From Rickettsiales bacterium (GTDB lineage: Bacteria > Pseudomonadota > Alphaproteobacteria > G027485855): a stretch of DNA of 64,000 nucleotides. The position numbers were made by a program, and so were the translations under genes. A model generated the notes under the pieces. It did no database searches and was not told where the DNA came from. It saw only the letters and a program-made list of their open reading frames with translations. The DNA is taken from the NCBI GenBank assembly GCA_027485855.1, contig JAIXQD010000033.1, positions 124,001 through 188,000 of the forward strand, written 5' to 3'. Every line of letters begins with the position of its first letter. Within the stretch, counting starts at the first letter, position 1. Shown piece by piece: positions 28,226 through 38,356 of the stretch.

Positions 28226-29890
28226 TAAATTGGCCGTCTTGCCGGGCACAACTTTCTGCACCGTGCGACGCATACGCTCAACAAAAGCATCCACAGCGCC
28301 ATTGGCGGCCTCTGGCTTCGCGGCATAACCAAAATTAGTGTCGCTATAAAGCCCACCATTTTTACCTTCGCCCAAAACCTTCATGGCGCGGGCTTTAGCA
28401 ACGGCTACGTCAGCCGCGGTAATGGTCAGCAAATCAGCTTCGGCCAAAATACCGGCATTGGGGGTCACGCGGTTATCGCGCGCTTCCATAAACCACTCCA
28501 GCACATTACGCACAAAGCGGCCATTACCTGCATTGGTTGGCAATTTACCATCAAGGCTCTTAAACAAGGCCGTCACTTCAGCGCGGGCCTCTGGCTCAAT
28601 AATGCCACCCGCACGACGCAGCTGCTCATCAAAAATCTTGCTGAGTTCTTCGCCATTATAATCGACGAAATTGACAAAGTTTTTGAAACGGCTGGCCAAA
28701 CCAGGGTCAGAGCCGATAAAGCTCATCATCTCGGCCGGATAGCCCGCCACAATAATCATCACTTTGCCGCGATTTTCTTCAGCAAATTTCAGCAATTCAA
28801 TCACGGCTGCACCACCGAAATCGGTCGAGAAATCATTGCCCGAGCCTTTGAGCGGACGCAAACCATAGGCTTCGTCGATAAACAACACGCCGCCTAAAGC
28901 TTCCTGATATTTTGCGCGCGCTTGCGAGCCCGTGTGACCCACATATTTAGCAATCACATCTGACGGGGTGATTTTCACAATATGGCCCTTATCGAGCAGA
29001 CCAATATGCTTCATCATTTTACCGATGCGCTCGGCCACTTCGGTTTTGCCGGTGCCGGGGTTGCCCAAAAAGGCCATGTTGTAGTTAATCACGGGCGCAG
29101 GCAAACCACGACGCTGTAATTCTTTGTTCAACACGGCCTTATTGATAAAGCTTTGCACAAAGCCTTTGGCTTCGTCTAAGCCAACCATGCGCTCAAGATC
29201 GCCAAACTCTTTGGCAAGACCAGCGTTAGTTTCCAAAGCGGCCGCAATGCCACCCACGGGCGCTTCACCTGCAAAGCGCTTGGCCAAAACAGCACGGCTG
29301 GGCATCGCCGATTTATTTTTAGCCAAGGTGCGGCGATCATCGCTGAGGGCCTGCCACAAAAACTCAAAGTTGGTGGCGGTTTGCTGCGCTTCAGCATCAC
29401 GGCCAGCCTCTTTATGATTTTCAATATTGGACGTGGCCAGCATATCAAGCAAGGCCGCACGTGTTTCAATGGCTTTGCTTTGCAACAGCGGGTTCGCGCT
29501 GCTCATGGCCAATAAAGCGGTCATGCTTTGCGAGCGACGACGCTGCCCCACATCGGCGGCTACGCCATAGGGCAATTCTGGGTCGGCCAGCATATCAACA
29601 AAGGTTTGCTGCACCGATGTGCCCGCGGGGTAAAAATCTTCGACCAAGGTTTTGACCACAGCTTTGGTCTCGCTGCTGGCGCCTTTGGCATCTTTCATCA
29701 GCTGTGCCACATCCAGCAAAAGCTGACGGGCGACTTCGCGCTTAAATTCTTCTGGCCCAATGTCATTGCCAATCACTTTTTTGGCAACTTTGGGGCCATC
29801 GCTATTAAAAAACGCATCAGAGATTTGCACCACCAGTTTAGCAGCAATATCTTGTGCAGTTTGTGGGGTGTCTTGCTGGGGCTTGCTCAT
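28220..29890 (-). CDS. AAA+ ATPase of the CbbX/SpoVK family
   Basis: 556 residues. The C-terminal half is a CbbX-type AAA+ domain: Walker A GNPGTGKT at 276-283, KYVGHTGSQARAK pore/substrate region near 315, Walker B GVLFIDEAYGLRPL from 334, and sensor SRFKNFVNF. The N-terminal 230 residues are helical and unassigned. Known CbbX proteins remodel inhibited Rubisco, but no Rubisco genes are in view and the N-terminal extension differs, so the substrate is open. Single gene; the stop codon lies in a 15 bp tandem repeat. Confidence 0.87.
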   Translation of the reverse strand: MSKPQQDTPQTAQDIAAKLVVQISDAFFNSDGPKVAKKVIGNDIGPEEFKREVARQLLLDVAQLMKDAKGASSETKAVVKTLVEDFYPAGTSVQQTFVDMLADPELPYGVAADVGQRRRSQSMTALLAMSSANPLLQSKAIETRAALLDMLATSNIENHKEAGRDAEAQQTATNFEFLWQALSDDRRTLAKNKSAMPSRAVLAKRFAGEAPVGGIAAALETNAGLAKEFGDLERMVGLDEAKGFVQSFINKAVLNKELQRRGLPAPVINYNMAFLGNPGTGKTEVAERIGKMMKHIGLLDKGHIVKITPSDVIAKYVGHTGSQARAKYQEALGGVLFIDEAYGLRPLKGSGNDFSTDFGGAAVIELLKFAEENRGKVMIIVAGYPAEMMSFIGSDPGLASRFKNFVNFVDYNGEELSKIFDEQLRRAGGIIEPEARAEVTALFKSLDGKLPTNAGNGRFVRNVLEWFMEARDNRVTPNAGILAEADLLTITAADVAVAKARAMKVLGEGKNGGLYSDTNFGYAAKPEAANGAVDAFVERMRRTVQKVVPGKTANLG

Positions 29891-30044
29891 GGGGGCGTTC
29901 TTTCTATAAACCTGAGTTAAGGGCGAATTCTGCTTATATGCTTTGGCGGAACAATTGCACCGCGCAGATATAATTATTCAACAATTGTAACGGTTCTTGT
30001 CAATACATCTTTTTACTCTTTATTTACTGTAATTTTATTGCGTG

Positions 30045-30920
30045 TTAGGGCGCCAGACAGGCTCTCAACCCTTCTAAATATGAAGGAAAACGGAAAGCAT
30101 AACCCAAACGCTCACGCGCACGATTATTGCGAACTCGTTTATTGTCGGCATAAAACTCTAACGCCATCGGGCTAAGTTGGCTTTGCGCCTGCGCCCAAGG
30201 GATTAGCCGTGGCACAGGTAAATCCAAAAGCTGTGCCGCATAGGCAACAACCTCGGCCGGATTGGCGGGTAAATCATCGGCGGCATTAAAAATACCCGCA
30301 AAAGAGAGCTGCGCCATGCTGGCCTGAACCAAACCAGCAATATCTGCCACATGAATACGGTTGAAAAATTGCTGCGGCCGGTCAATGCGCCGCGCCGTAC
30401 ATTGGCGTAACTGCTCTAAAACACTGCGCTCTGGCCCATAAATGCCGGCCAATCTGAAAATACTCAGTGGTGGCGGGCCGTTATGCGCCCGCGCCCATAT
30501 CTGCGCCCAAGATTGCCAGTCTTCTTCCACCTTTAAACGTATCCGTGCGCGCTGAGTTGTGGGGCGACAAAGCGTATCTTCATCCACCCACGCGCCCCGC
30601 CAATCGCCATAAACAGCTGTGCTCGAAAAATAACCAACCCAGGACCACGCATGCCCAGCCAGCATAACAGCATATTTCTCTAAAAGCGGGTCATGGCCAT
30701 TTTCGGGCGGTGCGGCGCACAGCAAATGCGTACAGTGCGGCAAATATTGCGGCAATTCTTCAGGCGCAATCAGTTGCAAATCCTGTTGTGTTAAAGCCCG
30801 GCGTTTTTCTGCATCTCGGCTGGTGCCAATCACGCGCCAACCTTGACGGCGCAAATCCTGCGCCAAAAAAGCCGCGCTATAACCATAGCCATAAACAAGC
30901 AGGCAACCGGCGGACTTCAT
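30045..30920 (-). CDS. NAD(P)-dependent SDR/epimerase-like protein (YeeZ type)
   Basis: 291 residues, atypical extended SDR. The N-terminal dinucleotide loop reads LLVYGYGYSAAFLAQDL, followed by a first-strand/helix TSRDAEKR. SSTAVYGDWRGAWVDE carries the active-site region, and FNRIHVADIAG is typical. Its ATG overlaps the fadD TAA by one base, so they are coupled. Substrate unknown; members are often annotated as nucleoside-diphosphate-sugar epimerases. Confidence 0.82.
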   Translation of the reverse strand: MKSAGCLLVYGYGYSAAFLAQDLRRQGWRVIGTSRDAEKRRALTQQDLQLIAPEELPQYLPHCTHLLCAAPPENGHDPLLEKYAVMLAGHAWSWVGYFSSTAVYGDWRGAWVDEDTLCRPTTQRARIRLKVEEDWQSWAQIWARAHNGPPPLSIFRLAGIYGPERSVLEQLRQCTARRIDRPQQFFNRIHVADIAGLVQASMAQLSFAGIFNAADDLPANPAEVVAYAAQLLDLPVPRLIPWAQAQSQLSPMALEFYADNKRVRNNRARERLGYAFRFPSYLEGLRACLAP

Positions 30921-32632
30921 TAAGCGGCCTTACTGCGCGCCAGCTCTTCCTCAAGCATTAATTTGCGCGAGAGTTTGCCAACAGCCGTTTTGGGCAACGA
31001 CTCTCTAAACTCAACAAAGCGCGGCTGCGCATGTGGCGCCAGCTTATCCTGCAAAAACTGCAACAAGGCATCGCGCGTCAGGCTGGCACCTGCTTTAAGC
31101 ACAATAAAGGCTTTGACCTGCTGACCACGCAAAGCATCGGGCACACCCACCACCACACATTCGGCCACTGCCTCGTGTTGATAAATGGCTTCCTCCACCT
31201 GACGCGGATAAATATTATAGCCGCCCAGCAAAATCATATCTTTGAGGCGATCAACGATAAAAGTATAGCCATCGGCATCTTGGTAGGCGATATCACCCGT
31301 ATGCAAGCGCCACTCGCCATTCACGGCTTTGAGCACCTGTTGCGTTTCGCTGTCATTTTGCCAATAGCCGCGCATCAGCTGTGGGCCGCGCAAACATAAT
31401 TCGCCGCGCTCGCCTTGCGCAACAATGCTTGTGCCATCTTCAAGACTAACAATTTCAACATAAGTGCCGGGCAAGGGCAAACCAATCGAGCCAGTGCGGT
31501 TCTCGCCCGCAACGGGGTTGCAGCAGGCCACAGGCGAAGATTCGGTCAAGCCATAACCCTCAACCAAAACACAACCGGTCAGCGCCTCGAAGCGCTTTTT
31601 GACTTCTAGCGGCAAACCAGCGCCACCCGATATGCAAAAACGGATGCTGCGTAAATTATATTTTTTAAGCTGCTTAAAAATTGTTATACCGGCATAAATG
31701 CTCGGCACGGCCGGAAAAATAGACGGGCGGTGTTTATCAATGGCCGCCACGGTTTCTTTCACATCAAATTTTGGCAAACACACAATTTCGGCGCCAAGCT
31801 TAATGCCAAAATTCATAATGGTGGTCATAGCAAAAACATGAAAAAACGGTATCACCGCTAAAAATTTTTCAGCGCCAATTGCCACTTTCGGAAACCACGC
31901 CCGACATTGCGCGCAGTTAATGGTCAGATTAGCATGGCTCAGCATGGCGGCCTTAGCAATGCCTGTCGTGCCACCCGTATATTGCAGCACAGCTAAATCT
32001 TCGGGCAGCAGCGGCACATCTTGCGGGCAAAGATTCTGGCCCAGCAAATTTTTAAAGCGCAGATGACGAGTATCTTGCGGCACATGGGCAATCTCGGCAC
32101 GTTTCAACCACCGAAAAGCCAGACCCTTAAACAGCGGCAGCATCTCGGCAATATCACAAACAATAATTTTTTTCATAGCAGGCAAGGCCAACAGCTTTGC
32201 CACTTTGTGGTAAAGCTGCGCATTGCTCAGCGTTGCCACAAACTCCATACCACTATCGCGGGCATGATGCTCAAGCTCTTGCTCGGCATAAAGCGGGTTA
32301 AGGTTAACCACAACGCCACCACAACGCATGATGGCAAAAAACAAAATCACATAATGCGGCGTATTGGGCAGGCATAAGCCCACTCTGGTGCCCTTGCTCA
32401 CGCCAGCCTTTTGCAAGGCGCCTGCCATGCGCTCAACCGCATGTGCCAGCGACGCATAGCGCCAGCGACGCCCCATAAACTCAAGCGCAAATTTCTGGCC
32501 ACACAAAGCCACCGTCTCGGCCAGCATGGCAGGCAAAGTCGTTGGCAGTAATGGTTGCTGCCAGCTTACATCATCGGGGTAGAACGGGCTTTGCTCGGGC
32601 AAAGCAAAGGCGGGCGAGGTCGGACTATTCAT
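30920..32632 (-). CDS. fadD: Long-chain fatty acid CoA ligase
   Basis: ANL-superfamily AMP-forming ligase, 570 residues, activating fatty acids to acyl-CoA. The P-loop motif is LQYTGGTTGIAKAAMLSH (about 215-232), then EGYGLTESSPV, the GDIAYQDADGYTFIVDRLKD hinge region and the C-terminal catalytic Lys in KTAVGKLSRK. Order of motifs and length match FadD. First of a two-gene unit with the SDR gene; a 255 bp AT-rich gap separates it from csp, where I see no further gene. Confidence 0.92.
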   Translation of the reverse strand: MNSPTSPAFALPEQSPFYPDDVSWQQPLLPTTLPAMLAETVALCGQKFALEFMGRRWRYASLAHAVERMAGALQKAGVSKGTRVGLCLPNTPHYVILFFAIMRCGGVVVNLNPLYAEQELEHHARDSGMEFVATLSNAQLYHKVAKLLALPAMKKIIVCDIAEMLPLFKGLAFRWLKRAEIAHVPQDTRHLRFKNLLGQNLCPQDVPLLPEDLAVLQYTGGTTGIAKAAMLSHANLTINCAQCRAWFPKVAIGAEKFLAVIPFFHVFAMTTIMNFGIKLGAEIVCLPKFDVKETVAAIDKHRPSIFPAVPSIYAGITIFKQLKKYNLRSIRFCISGGAGLPLEVKKRFEALTGCVLVEGYGLTESSPVACCNPVAGENRTGSIGLPLPGTYVEIVSLEDGTSIVAQGERGELCLRGPQLMRGYWQNDSETQQVLKAVNGEWRLHTGDIAYQDADGYTFIVDRLKDMILLGGYNIYPRQVEEAIYQHEAVAECVVVGVPDALRGQQVKAFIVLKAGASLTRDALLQFLQDKLAPHAQPRFVEFRESLPKTAVGKLSRKLMLEEELARSKAA

Positions 32633-32887
32633 AATGCGTTATTATTGCCTTTTTTGTACAATAAAACAACCACAGCTAAAAAAGGCCTATAAATAGCGGG
32701 CAAGCATTAACCATAGCGGCAGCTAAACCGAAAAATTGTTACGCCAACCGCACCGTTAAGCAAAAGTCTGATTGACTTTCTGCTTATTGTACCGCAAAAG
32801 AACGTCAAGGCGGGCGGTGGCTTAGCCGATGCCGCGGGGGCAGTTGTCACCCGCACAACAACACGAGTGTAAGGGTAGGATAAGTTT

Positions 32888-33463
32888 ATGGCATATAATG
32901 AAGGCACCCAGACCAAGGCTGTGGTGAAATGGTTTAATTCGACCAAGGGTTTTGGCTTTGTCACCCAAGGCGATAGTTCTAACGATCTTTTCTTGCATGT
33001 TTCTGTGCTTAACCGCGCTGGCCTGCAACAAATTGCTGAAGGTACAGAAATTCTCTGCACTATTGGCTCTGGCCCCAAAGGTCCGCAAGTGACCCGCATC
33101 GTTGAGGTGCTGGGCATGAGCGACAACCCACCGCCCGCGCGTGAGCGCGCCCCGCGCCGTGAGCGCGAATATGGCGGCGGTCGTGATTTTGGCGGCGGCG
33201 GCGGTGGTCGCGACTATGACAATGACCGTGATTACGGCGCTCCGGTTGATTCCGGCGGCCCAGAAATTGGCGGCACTGTAAAATGGTTTAAAGCCGACAA
33301 AGGCTTTGGCTTTGTTGTTCCCGATGATGGCGGCAAGGACGTGTTCGTACACAAAAGTGTGCTGCGCAGAGCTGGTCTTATGGCTTTAGAAAGTGGCCAA
33401 CGCATTCAAATGCGCGTCACCGATGCCGATAAAGGCCGTGAAGCCGTGTGGATTGCTGGCTAA
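32888..33463 (+). CDS. Cold-shock protein with two cold-shock domains
   Basis: 191 residues binding single-stranded RNA or DNA. The first domain (about 8-75) has KWFNSTKGFGFV (RNP1) and DLFLHVS (RNP2); the second (about 124-190) has KWFKADKGFGFV and DVFVHKS. They are joined by an Arg/Gly-rich linker (about 85-122) that could also bind RNA. The two-domain form is common in alphaproteobacteria. The long 5' region could fold into a leader, but I could not identify a specific thermosensor. Confidence 0.93.
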   Translation: MAYNEGTQTKAVVKWFNSTKGFGFVTQGDSSNDLFLHVSVLNRAGLQQIAEGTEILCTIGSGPKGPQVTRIVEVLGMSDNPPPARERAPRREREYGGGRDFGGGGGGRDYDNDRDYGAPVDSGGPEIGGTVKWFKADKGFGFVVPDDGGKDVFVHKSVLRRAGLMALESGQRIQMRVTDADKGREAVWIAG

Positions 33464-33487
33464 GCCAATCAATTCATCGCATTATTA

Positions 33488-33522
33488 AACCCGCCAATGC
33501 GTCAAGCCTTGGCGGGTTTTTT
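33488..33522 (+). terminator. Terminator of the cold-shock gene
   Basis: Stem aacccgccaa (33488-33497) with ttggcgggtt (33509-33518), followed by a T run. Confidence 0.9.
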
Positions 33523-33550
33523 ATTGCTCCCTATTTTTATTGCTCCCTAT
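33521..33550. repeat. 16 bp direct repeat after csp terminator
   Basis: ttattgctccctat occurs at 33521-33534 and 33537-33550, just after the terminator T run. Confidence 0.85.
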
Positions 33551-33575
33551 ATGCAGCACGCGCTAAAACAGCTCC

Positions 33576-34574
33576 ATGAGCCAAGATAAAACAAACCAAA
33601 CTATAGCGTCCTTAGCGAAAGCCGAATTACACAACCACATTGAGGGCACCGCCCCACCAAGGCTTATTCGTGCTTTTGCGCAACGGCATAATTTACCCTT
33701 GCCCGATGGCCTGATGCGTGATGCCGATAATTTCGCCTGGGACGATTTTCCCGGGTTTTTGCGCGCCTATGATTTGGCCTGCAGCGTTATTAAAACCACC
33801 ACCGACTACCGCGAGATTATTGAAAGCTATTTGCTGGGCTGTGCTGCCGAGGGTGCCATATATGTTGAAGTGGCTATGGCCCCCACCCATGCGCAAGCCC
33901 AAGGCATCAGCTACCAAGCTTTTCTTGAGTGCCTCAGCGCGGGCATTGATGCAGCGCGGCAGCAAACCGGCATTGAGGCACGGCTTATTGCTACAGGCGT
34001 GCGCCACCAAGGCGCAGAGCTGGTCGAGCAAGCGGCAAAAATGGCCGCCGAACATCCGCACCCTTATGTTACGGGTTTTGGCCTTGCTGGCGATGAAGTC
34101 CATTTTCCGGCAAAAGAATTTGTGCGCGCTTTTAATATCGCCCGCGATGCTGGCCTTGGCCTTACGGCACATGCAGGCGAAGCCGCTGGCAGCGACAGCG
34201 TGCGCGACGCTATCGAGCTATTGGGCGTCACGCGCCTTGGCCATGGTGTACGCGCCGTTGAAGATAGCGGCCTTCTGCAAGACATCGTGGCGCGTGGCAT
34301 TGTTTTTGAAATATGCCCCAGCTCAAACCTGGCCACAAAAGTCTATGCTGATATCGCGCAATATCCTTTGCCGCAACTCAGGGCGGCGGGCGCAAAGATA
34401 ACCCTCAATAGCGATGACCCGCCCTATTTTAATTGCAGCCTTGGCAGTGAATATGCTTTAGCCCACACGGCCTTTGGCTATAGCGAGGCTGATTTACGCG
34501 CTTGCACCATAACTGCGCTCAATGCGGCTTTTATTGACGATGCCACCCGCCAAACACTGCTCGCAAAAATATAA
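33576..34574 (+). CDS. add: Adenosine deaminase
   Basis: Zinc amidohydrolase of purine salvage, 332 residues. Metal-binding HNH is in ELHNHIEG (H19, H21). HAGEAAGSDSV holds the catalytic region, GHGVRAVED the next His, CPSSNLATK the substrate loop, and LNSDDPPYF the final Asp pair. Family-level distinction between adenosine and adenine deaminase is not certain from sequence. Stand-alone gene, convergent with fabF-like. Confidence 0.88.
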   Translation: MSQDKTNQTIASLAKAELHNHIEGTAPPRLIRAFAQRHNLPLPDGLMRDADNFAWDDFPGFLRAYDLACSVIKTTTDYREIIESYLLGCAAEGAIYVEVAMAPTHAQAQGISYQAFLECLSAGIDAARQQTGIEARLIATGVRHQGAELVEQAAKMAAEHPHPYVTGFGLAGDEVHFPAKEFVRAFNIARDAGLGLTAHAGEAAGSDSVRDAIELLGVTRLGHGVRAVEDSGLLQDIVARGIVFEICPSSNLATKVYADIAQYPLPQLRAAGAKITLNSDDPPYFNCSLGSEYALAHTAFGYSEADLRACTITALNAAFIDDATRQTLLAKI

Positions 34575-34589
34575 CTGTAAAAATTTATG

Positions 34590-35801
34590 TTAGGCCGCTT
34601 TTAAAGCAATCACCGCATTAAGCCCGCCAAAAGCAAAACTATTAGACAGCGCCGTGGTTATTTTTTGTGTGCGGGCAATATTGGGCACATAATCTAAATC
34701 GCAAACATCATCAGGCCCTAAATAATTTATCGTGGGCGGCACCACACCATGATAAATAGCCAGCGCCGTTGCGGCGGCCTCTAAGGCACCCGCTGCACCC
34801 AAAGCATGACCCACCATCGATTTTATCGACGACACCGGCACCTTGGCCGCATCCGCCCCTAAGGTTGTTTTTATCACTTGGGTTTCTGTCGCGTCATTCA
34901 CGGTGGTGCCAGTCCCATGCGCATTAATATAATCGAGCTGACTAAAGGCCGCGCTCTGTAGGGCTTGGCGCATGGCCCGCACACATCCGGCCTCATCGGG
35001 CGAGGTTATGTCTTTAGCATCAGAACTTTGGCCAAAGCCGGCCAGCAGCGCATAAATGCGCGCACCACGGGCTTTAGCGGCACTGAGTTTTTCCAGCACC
35101 AGAATGGCCGCGCCCTCGCCCAAAACCATGCCGCTACGCCCCGCCGAAAATGGCCGGCAGGCATCGGTGCTCATCACCCGCAAGGCTTCCCAGCCACGCA
35201 GCGTGCCATAAGTAATGCAGGCATCAGCGCCACCACTAAAGGCAATATCGCATTGGCCGCTTTGAATCATCTGCATGGCCACGCCCAAAGCATGCGTGCC
35301 TGAGGCACAAGCGCTGGCAATGGTAAAAGCCGGCCCCATTAAGCCCAGCTCAATGCTGACTAAACTTGGTGGCGCATTGACCATGAGCCGCGGGATGGTA
35401 AAAGGATGCACCCTTGCGGCTTTGTTTAAATAAAGCTTCTGATAATTATCATCTTGGGTATTTTGCCCACCCACACCACAGCCTAAAATTGTGGCGGTGC
35501 GCACGCGCATTTCGTCTGAAAAAACCAGCCCGCTATCTGCCAGCGCCGCATGCGCGGCCTCAACCGCAAACTGGCTCACGCGGTCCATCAGCGGCACGCG
35601 CTTATCATTAAAACTCGGCTTAAAATCTTTTACTTCGGCAGCAATTTTGGCTTGTAGCGCACTCACGCCCAAAGCCGCGCTATCGACTGCTGTTAGCGGG
35701 CCAATGCCCGAACGCCCCGCACAAAGCCCCTGCCAAAAATCGGGCAAAGCACCAAGCGGGCTCACCACCCCAAGGCCAGTTATGGCAACAGGCTCTTGCA
35801 T
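34590..35801 (-). CDS. Beta-ketoacyl-ACP synthase II-like
   Basis: 403-residue condensing enzyme. Nucleophile Cys is C165 in ASACASGTHA; the two catalytic His are in NAHGTGTTVND and GHALGAAGALE. The full FabF fold is present. It directly follows an acyl carrier protein gene, with its start touching the ACP stop, and lpxD precedes both. The set suggests a dedicated acyl chain for lipid A rather than bulk fatty acid synthesis, an inference from context. Confidence 0.9.
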   Translation of the reverse strand: MQEPVAITGLGVVSPLGALPDFWQGLCAGRSGIGPLTAVDSAALGVSALQAKIAAEVKDFKPSFNDKRVPLMDRVSQFAVEAAHAALADSGLVFSDEMRVRTATILGCGVGGQNTQDDNYQKLYLNKAARVHPFTIPRLMVNAPPSLVSIELGLMGPAFTIASACASGTHALGVAMQMIQSGQCDIAFSGGADACITYGTLRGWEALRVMSTDACRPFSAGRSGMVLGEGAAILVLEKLSAAKARGARIYALLAGFGQSSDAKDITSPDEAGCVRAMRQALQSAAFSQLDYINAHGTGTTVNDATETQVIKTTLGADAAKVPVSSIKSMVGHALGAAGALEAAATALAIYHGVVPPTINYLGPDDVCDLDYVPNIARTQKITTALSNSFAFGGLNAVIALKAA

Positions 35802-36064
35802 TAAGCGCTCTGCTGGCTCGCAACCACAGTCTCAACTGCAGCAACAATATCGCGCACAGTTTTAAACTCCATATGGGCGCCCTGCTGCTGATTGGCATTA
35901 AACGGAATGCTAATCGAAAAAGCATCTTCCAGCGAAAAAATAATCTCAACCATATCCAGCGAGCTGATGCTTAATTGGCTAAGCTTGGTGTCAGGCTGTA
36001 GCGCATTGGGGGCCACGCCGGCTTTATCAGCAATTATTTTTATAATTTTATCCGTTGTGCTCAT
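35801..36064 (-). CDS. Acyl carrier protein (specialised)
   Basis: 87-residue acidic carrier protein. The phosphopantetheine Ser is S35 in ISSLDMVEI, a variant of the usual DSLDxVE. The length and position between lpxD and a fabF-like gene recall the AcpXL-type proteins that carry very-long-chain acyl groups for lipid A in rhizobia, but similarity to AcpXL itself is not demonstrated. Six bases after lpxD, one-base contact with the downstream fabF-like gene. Confidence 0.88.
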   Translation of the reverse strand: MSTTDKIIKIIADKAGVAPNALQPDTKLSQLSISSLDMVEIIFSLEDAFSISIPFNANQQQGAHMEFKTVRDIVAAVETVVASQQSA

Positions 36065-36069
36065 TTTAT

Positions 36070-37203
36070 TTAACTCGCTGCTGGTGTGGTGTTCTTTTGC
36101 TCTAGTGCATTTAAACGCAGTTCTAGGGCTTGTAGCTTTTCTTGATAACGCGGCAGTCGGCGCAAAGCCATAAACTCGGCCTGAAACTTCGCATGAGGCT
36201 GGGCGGGCAAACCCATGAGCACGCTGCGTTCTGGCACATGGCTGGTGCCAACACCCGCCCTTGCACCAAGCACACTATCGGCACCAATTTTAACATGGTC
36301 CGCCACGCCCGCTGCTGCACCCAGCACCACCCGATCACCAATGACCACGCTGCCAGCCACACCCACTTGACCACACATCATCACATTTTGTCCCACTTGT
36401 GTGTTGTGACCAACCTGCACCAAATTATCGATTTTAACGCCATTGCCAATAATTGTGTCACGCAATGTGCCCCGATCAATGCAGCTATTCGCACCAATCT
36501 CAACATCGTCCCCCATCACCACTGCGCCTAAACTGGCAATGCGCAGTAAGCGCGTATTACCCTGCTCTACTACGCCATCTTGCTTAGCGCTTTCAACCGC
36601 GCCCTTTTGCGGCGTGGTAAAGCTAAAGCCATCGGCGCCAATGCTGGCATTGTGATGAATAATCGCCCGCGCACCAATTTTGCAGCGCGCGCCTATGCGC
36701 ACACCCGCATAAAATAAACCATCCGCGCCTAGCTCGGCATCTTCCGCCACAGTTACATGCGCCAACAGCCGACAACCCGCACCAATTTTTGCGCGCGCGC
36801 CAATAACCACACAAGGGCCGATGCTAACGCCCTCGCCCAATTGCGCTGTGGGGTGCACCACCGCACTAAAATGCACGCCGCGCTCGGCCTCTATGGGCGG
36901 CGCAAATAAATTGGTGATAATCGACAAAGCCACAGAAGGGCGCGGCACCATAATGCTGGCGACAATATTAATAGACGGCGCCAAACCAGCGGCTAAAATA
37001 GCCGTGCGGGCATAAGAGCTGGGCAATAGCTCGGCTAAATCGGGCTGCATGGCGATGGCCAAATCATCGGCCGTGCGGGCATCAGCCGGATGAACGGCAC
37101 GCTTAACCCGCAACGACCCATCGCCCAATAATTGCCCGCCCAATTTTGCGGCAAGTTCGGCCATGGTAAAGCCTGATGGGTCTGCTATAATCATGCCTCT
37201 CAT
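36070..37203 (-). CDS. lpxD: UDP-3-O-acylglucosamine N-acyltransferase
   Basis: Third enzyme of lipid A synthesis, 377 residues. The N-terminal uridine-binding domain is followed by a left-handed beta helix of hexapeptide repeats (about 110-320; e.g. [16 protein letters not shown] with the active-site His region). The C-terminal helix is [18 protein letters not shown]. Start at 37203 or three codons later at 37194. First gene of lpxD-acp-fabF. Confidence 0.94.
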   Translation of the reverse strand: MRGMIIADPSGFTMAELAAKLGGQLLGDGSLRVKRAVHPADARTADDLAIAMQPDLAELLPSSYARTAILAAGLAPSINIVASIMVPRPSVALSIITNLFAPPIEAERGVHFSAVVHPTAQLGEGVSIGPCVVIGARAKIGAGCRLLAHVTVAEDAELGADGLFYAGVRIGARCKIGARAIIHHNASIGADGFSFTTPQKGAVESAKQDGVVEQGNTRLLRIASLGAVVMGDDVEIGANSCIDRGTLRDTIIGNGVKIDNLVQVGHNTQVGQNVMMCGQVGVAGSVVIGDRVVLGAAAGVADHVKIGADSVLGARAGVGTSHVPERSVLMGLPAQPHAKFQAEFMALRRLPRYQEKLQALELRLNALEQKNTTPAAS

Positions 37204-37222
37204 TTAACATAAGCGCCGCCGC

Positions 37223-38248
37223 ATGCCACACACAAATTATGCCGTTTTCTTACTATTTTTCTGCCTTTGCGCTTTTTCAGCACAAACAGCGCAGGCCAAT
37301 AACAGCCCAAAGCCAGCACAGCCAACACAAGGCTGGCAAATAGACCAATGCCAAGCACGCAGCGCTTTCGATAATGGCCTAAGCCTCGACATCGGCCTCA
37401 GCCAAACAGGCAGCTGGGTGCTTGACATCACCGTGCCCAAGGCCGGTTTTGGCACAGCCGAGAGTTACCCGCTGACACTGCTGATTGATAAAAGCTTTAG
37501 CCAAAAAGGCACAGCGCAGGCCATCAGTGACCAGCAATTACGCTTTACCATGCCACCAACCCAGCTAAATAATTTTAGCCAGGCTTTGGCTAATGGTGCC
37601 GTGCTGGTGTTGCAAGGCGCGGAAGACTCAACCCTCTTTGCGCTTAAAGGCAGCAGCACTGTTGCGCAAAAATTATTGCTTTGCGCCAACCCTGCTGAAA
37701 AAAAACCTGCGGCTCCAACCCCCGCAGCAACCGCAGCACCAACCGCAGCAAAAGCCGTGCCTATACCAGCGGCTTTATTACAATTGCTGCAAGACTCGGG
37801 CCTTGATCGCGTAACCCCGCTGGCACCCCAAAAAGAAACAGCCAGCGCCTTTAGCGTGCAATGGCAACTCAATAATGCCAATGGCCAAAAGGACGTCAAT
37901 ATCTGGGGCGGCATCCGCGAAGAGCGTGTCGATGAGCAAGAGCAATTCCCCGACCTTGTCGCCAGCTTTGTGCAAGCCTTGCTTAGCTCCTGCACGGGTG
38001 CCGCCAGCCAAACCCTAAGCGTGGCCGAAAAAATCAAAGGCCTGACGTTACAAACAGGTGGCTTGCGCTGCCAGCAGCCCGATGGCCGCTTAAGCGAATT
38101 ATCGGTTATTTTCTATCTAACACCGGCGCGCATCTTTAGCCTTATCGTGCATGCCCCTTTGGGCGAAAGCACCGACGCCGCCCTCAATGCCGCCAGAGCC
38201 GCCCGTGACGCCGTTGCCACCACCATAAAAAATGCCGCCCCGCCATAA
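37223..38248 (+). CDS. Secreted hypothetical protein
   Basis: Not recognised. 341 residues with a signal peptide of about 25 residues (VFLLFFCLCAFSAQTAQA, then N), so periplasmic or outer. An N-terminal beta-rich domain (about 35-160) has two Cys (CQAR near 43, LLLCANP near 158) that could form a disulfide. An Ala/Pro linker (165-190) leads to a second domain with two more Cys. Divergent from lpxD with only 19 bp between, so the two may share regulation. Confidence 0.7.
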   Translation: MPHTNYAVFLLFFCLCAFSAQTAQANNSPKPAQPTQGWQIDQCQARSAFDNGLSLDIGLSQTGSWVLDITVPKAGFGTAESYPLTLLIDKSFSQKGTAQAISDQQLRFTMPPTQLNNFSQALANGAVLVLQGAEDSTLFALKGSSTVAQKLLLCANPAEKKPAAPTPAATAAPTAAKAVPIPAALLQLLQDSGLDRVTPLAPQKETASAFSVQWQLNNANGQKDVNIWGGIREERVDEQEQFPDLVASFVQALLSSCTGAASQTLSVAEKIKGLTLQTGGLRCQQPDGRLSELSVIFYLTPARIFSLIVHAPLGESTDAALNAARAARDAVATTIKNAAPP

Positions 38249-38356
38249 GCAGCCATAGAACAACCGACACACCAAACTATACACCTCTAGCCATTTGCAT
38301 AAAATCGGCCTATCTTGCCGGCAAGATTAAACCCCCACCCTATGAGGAGAACAACC

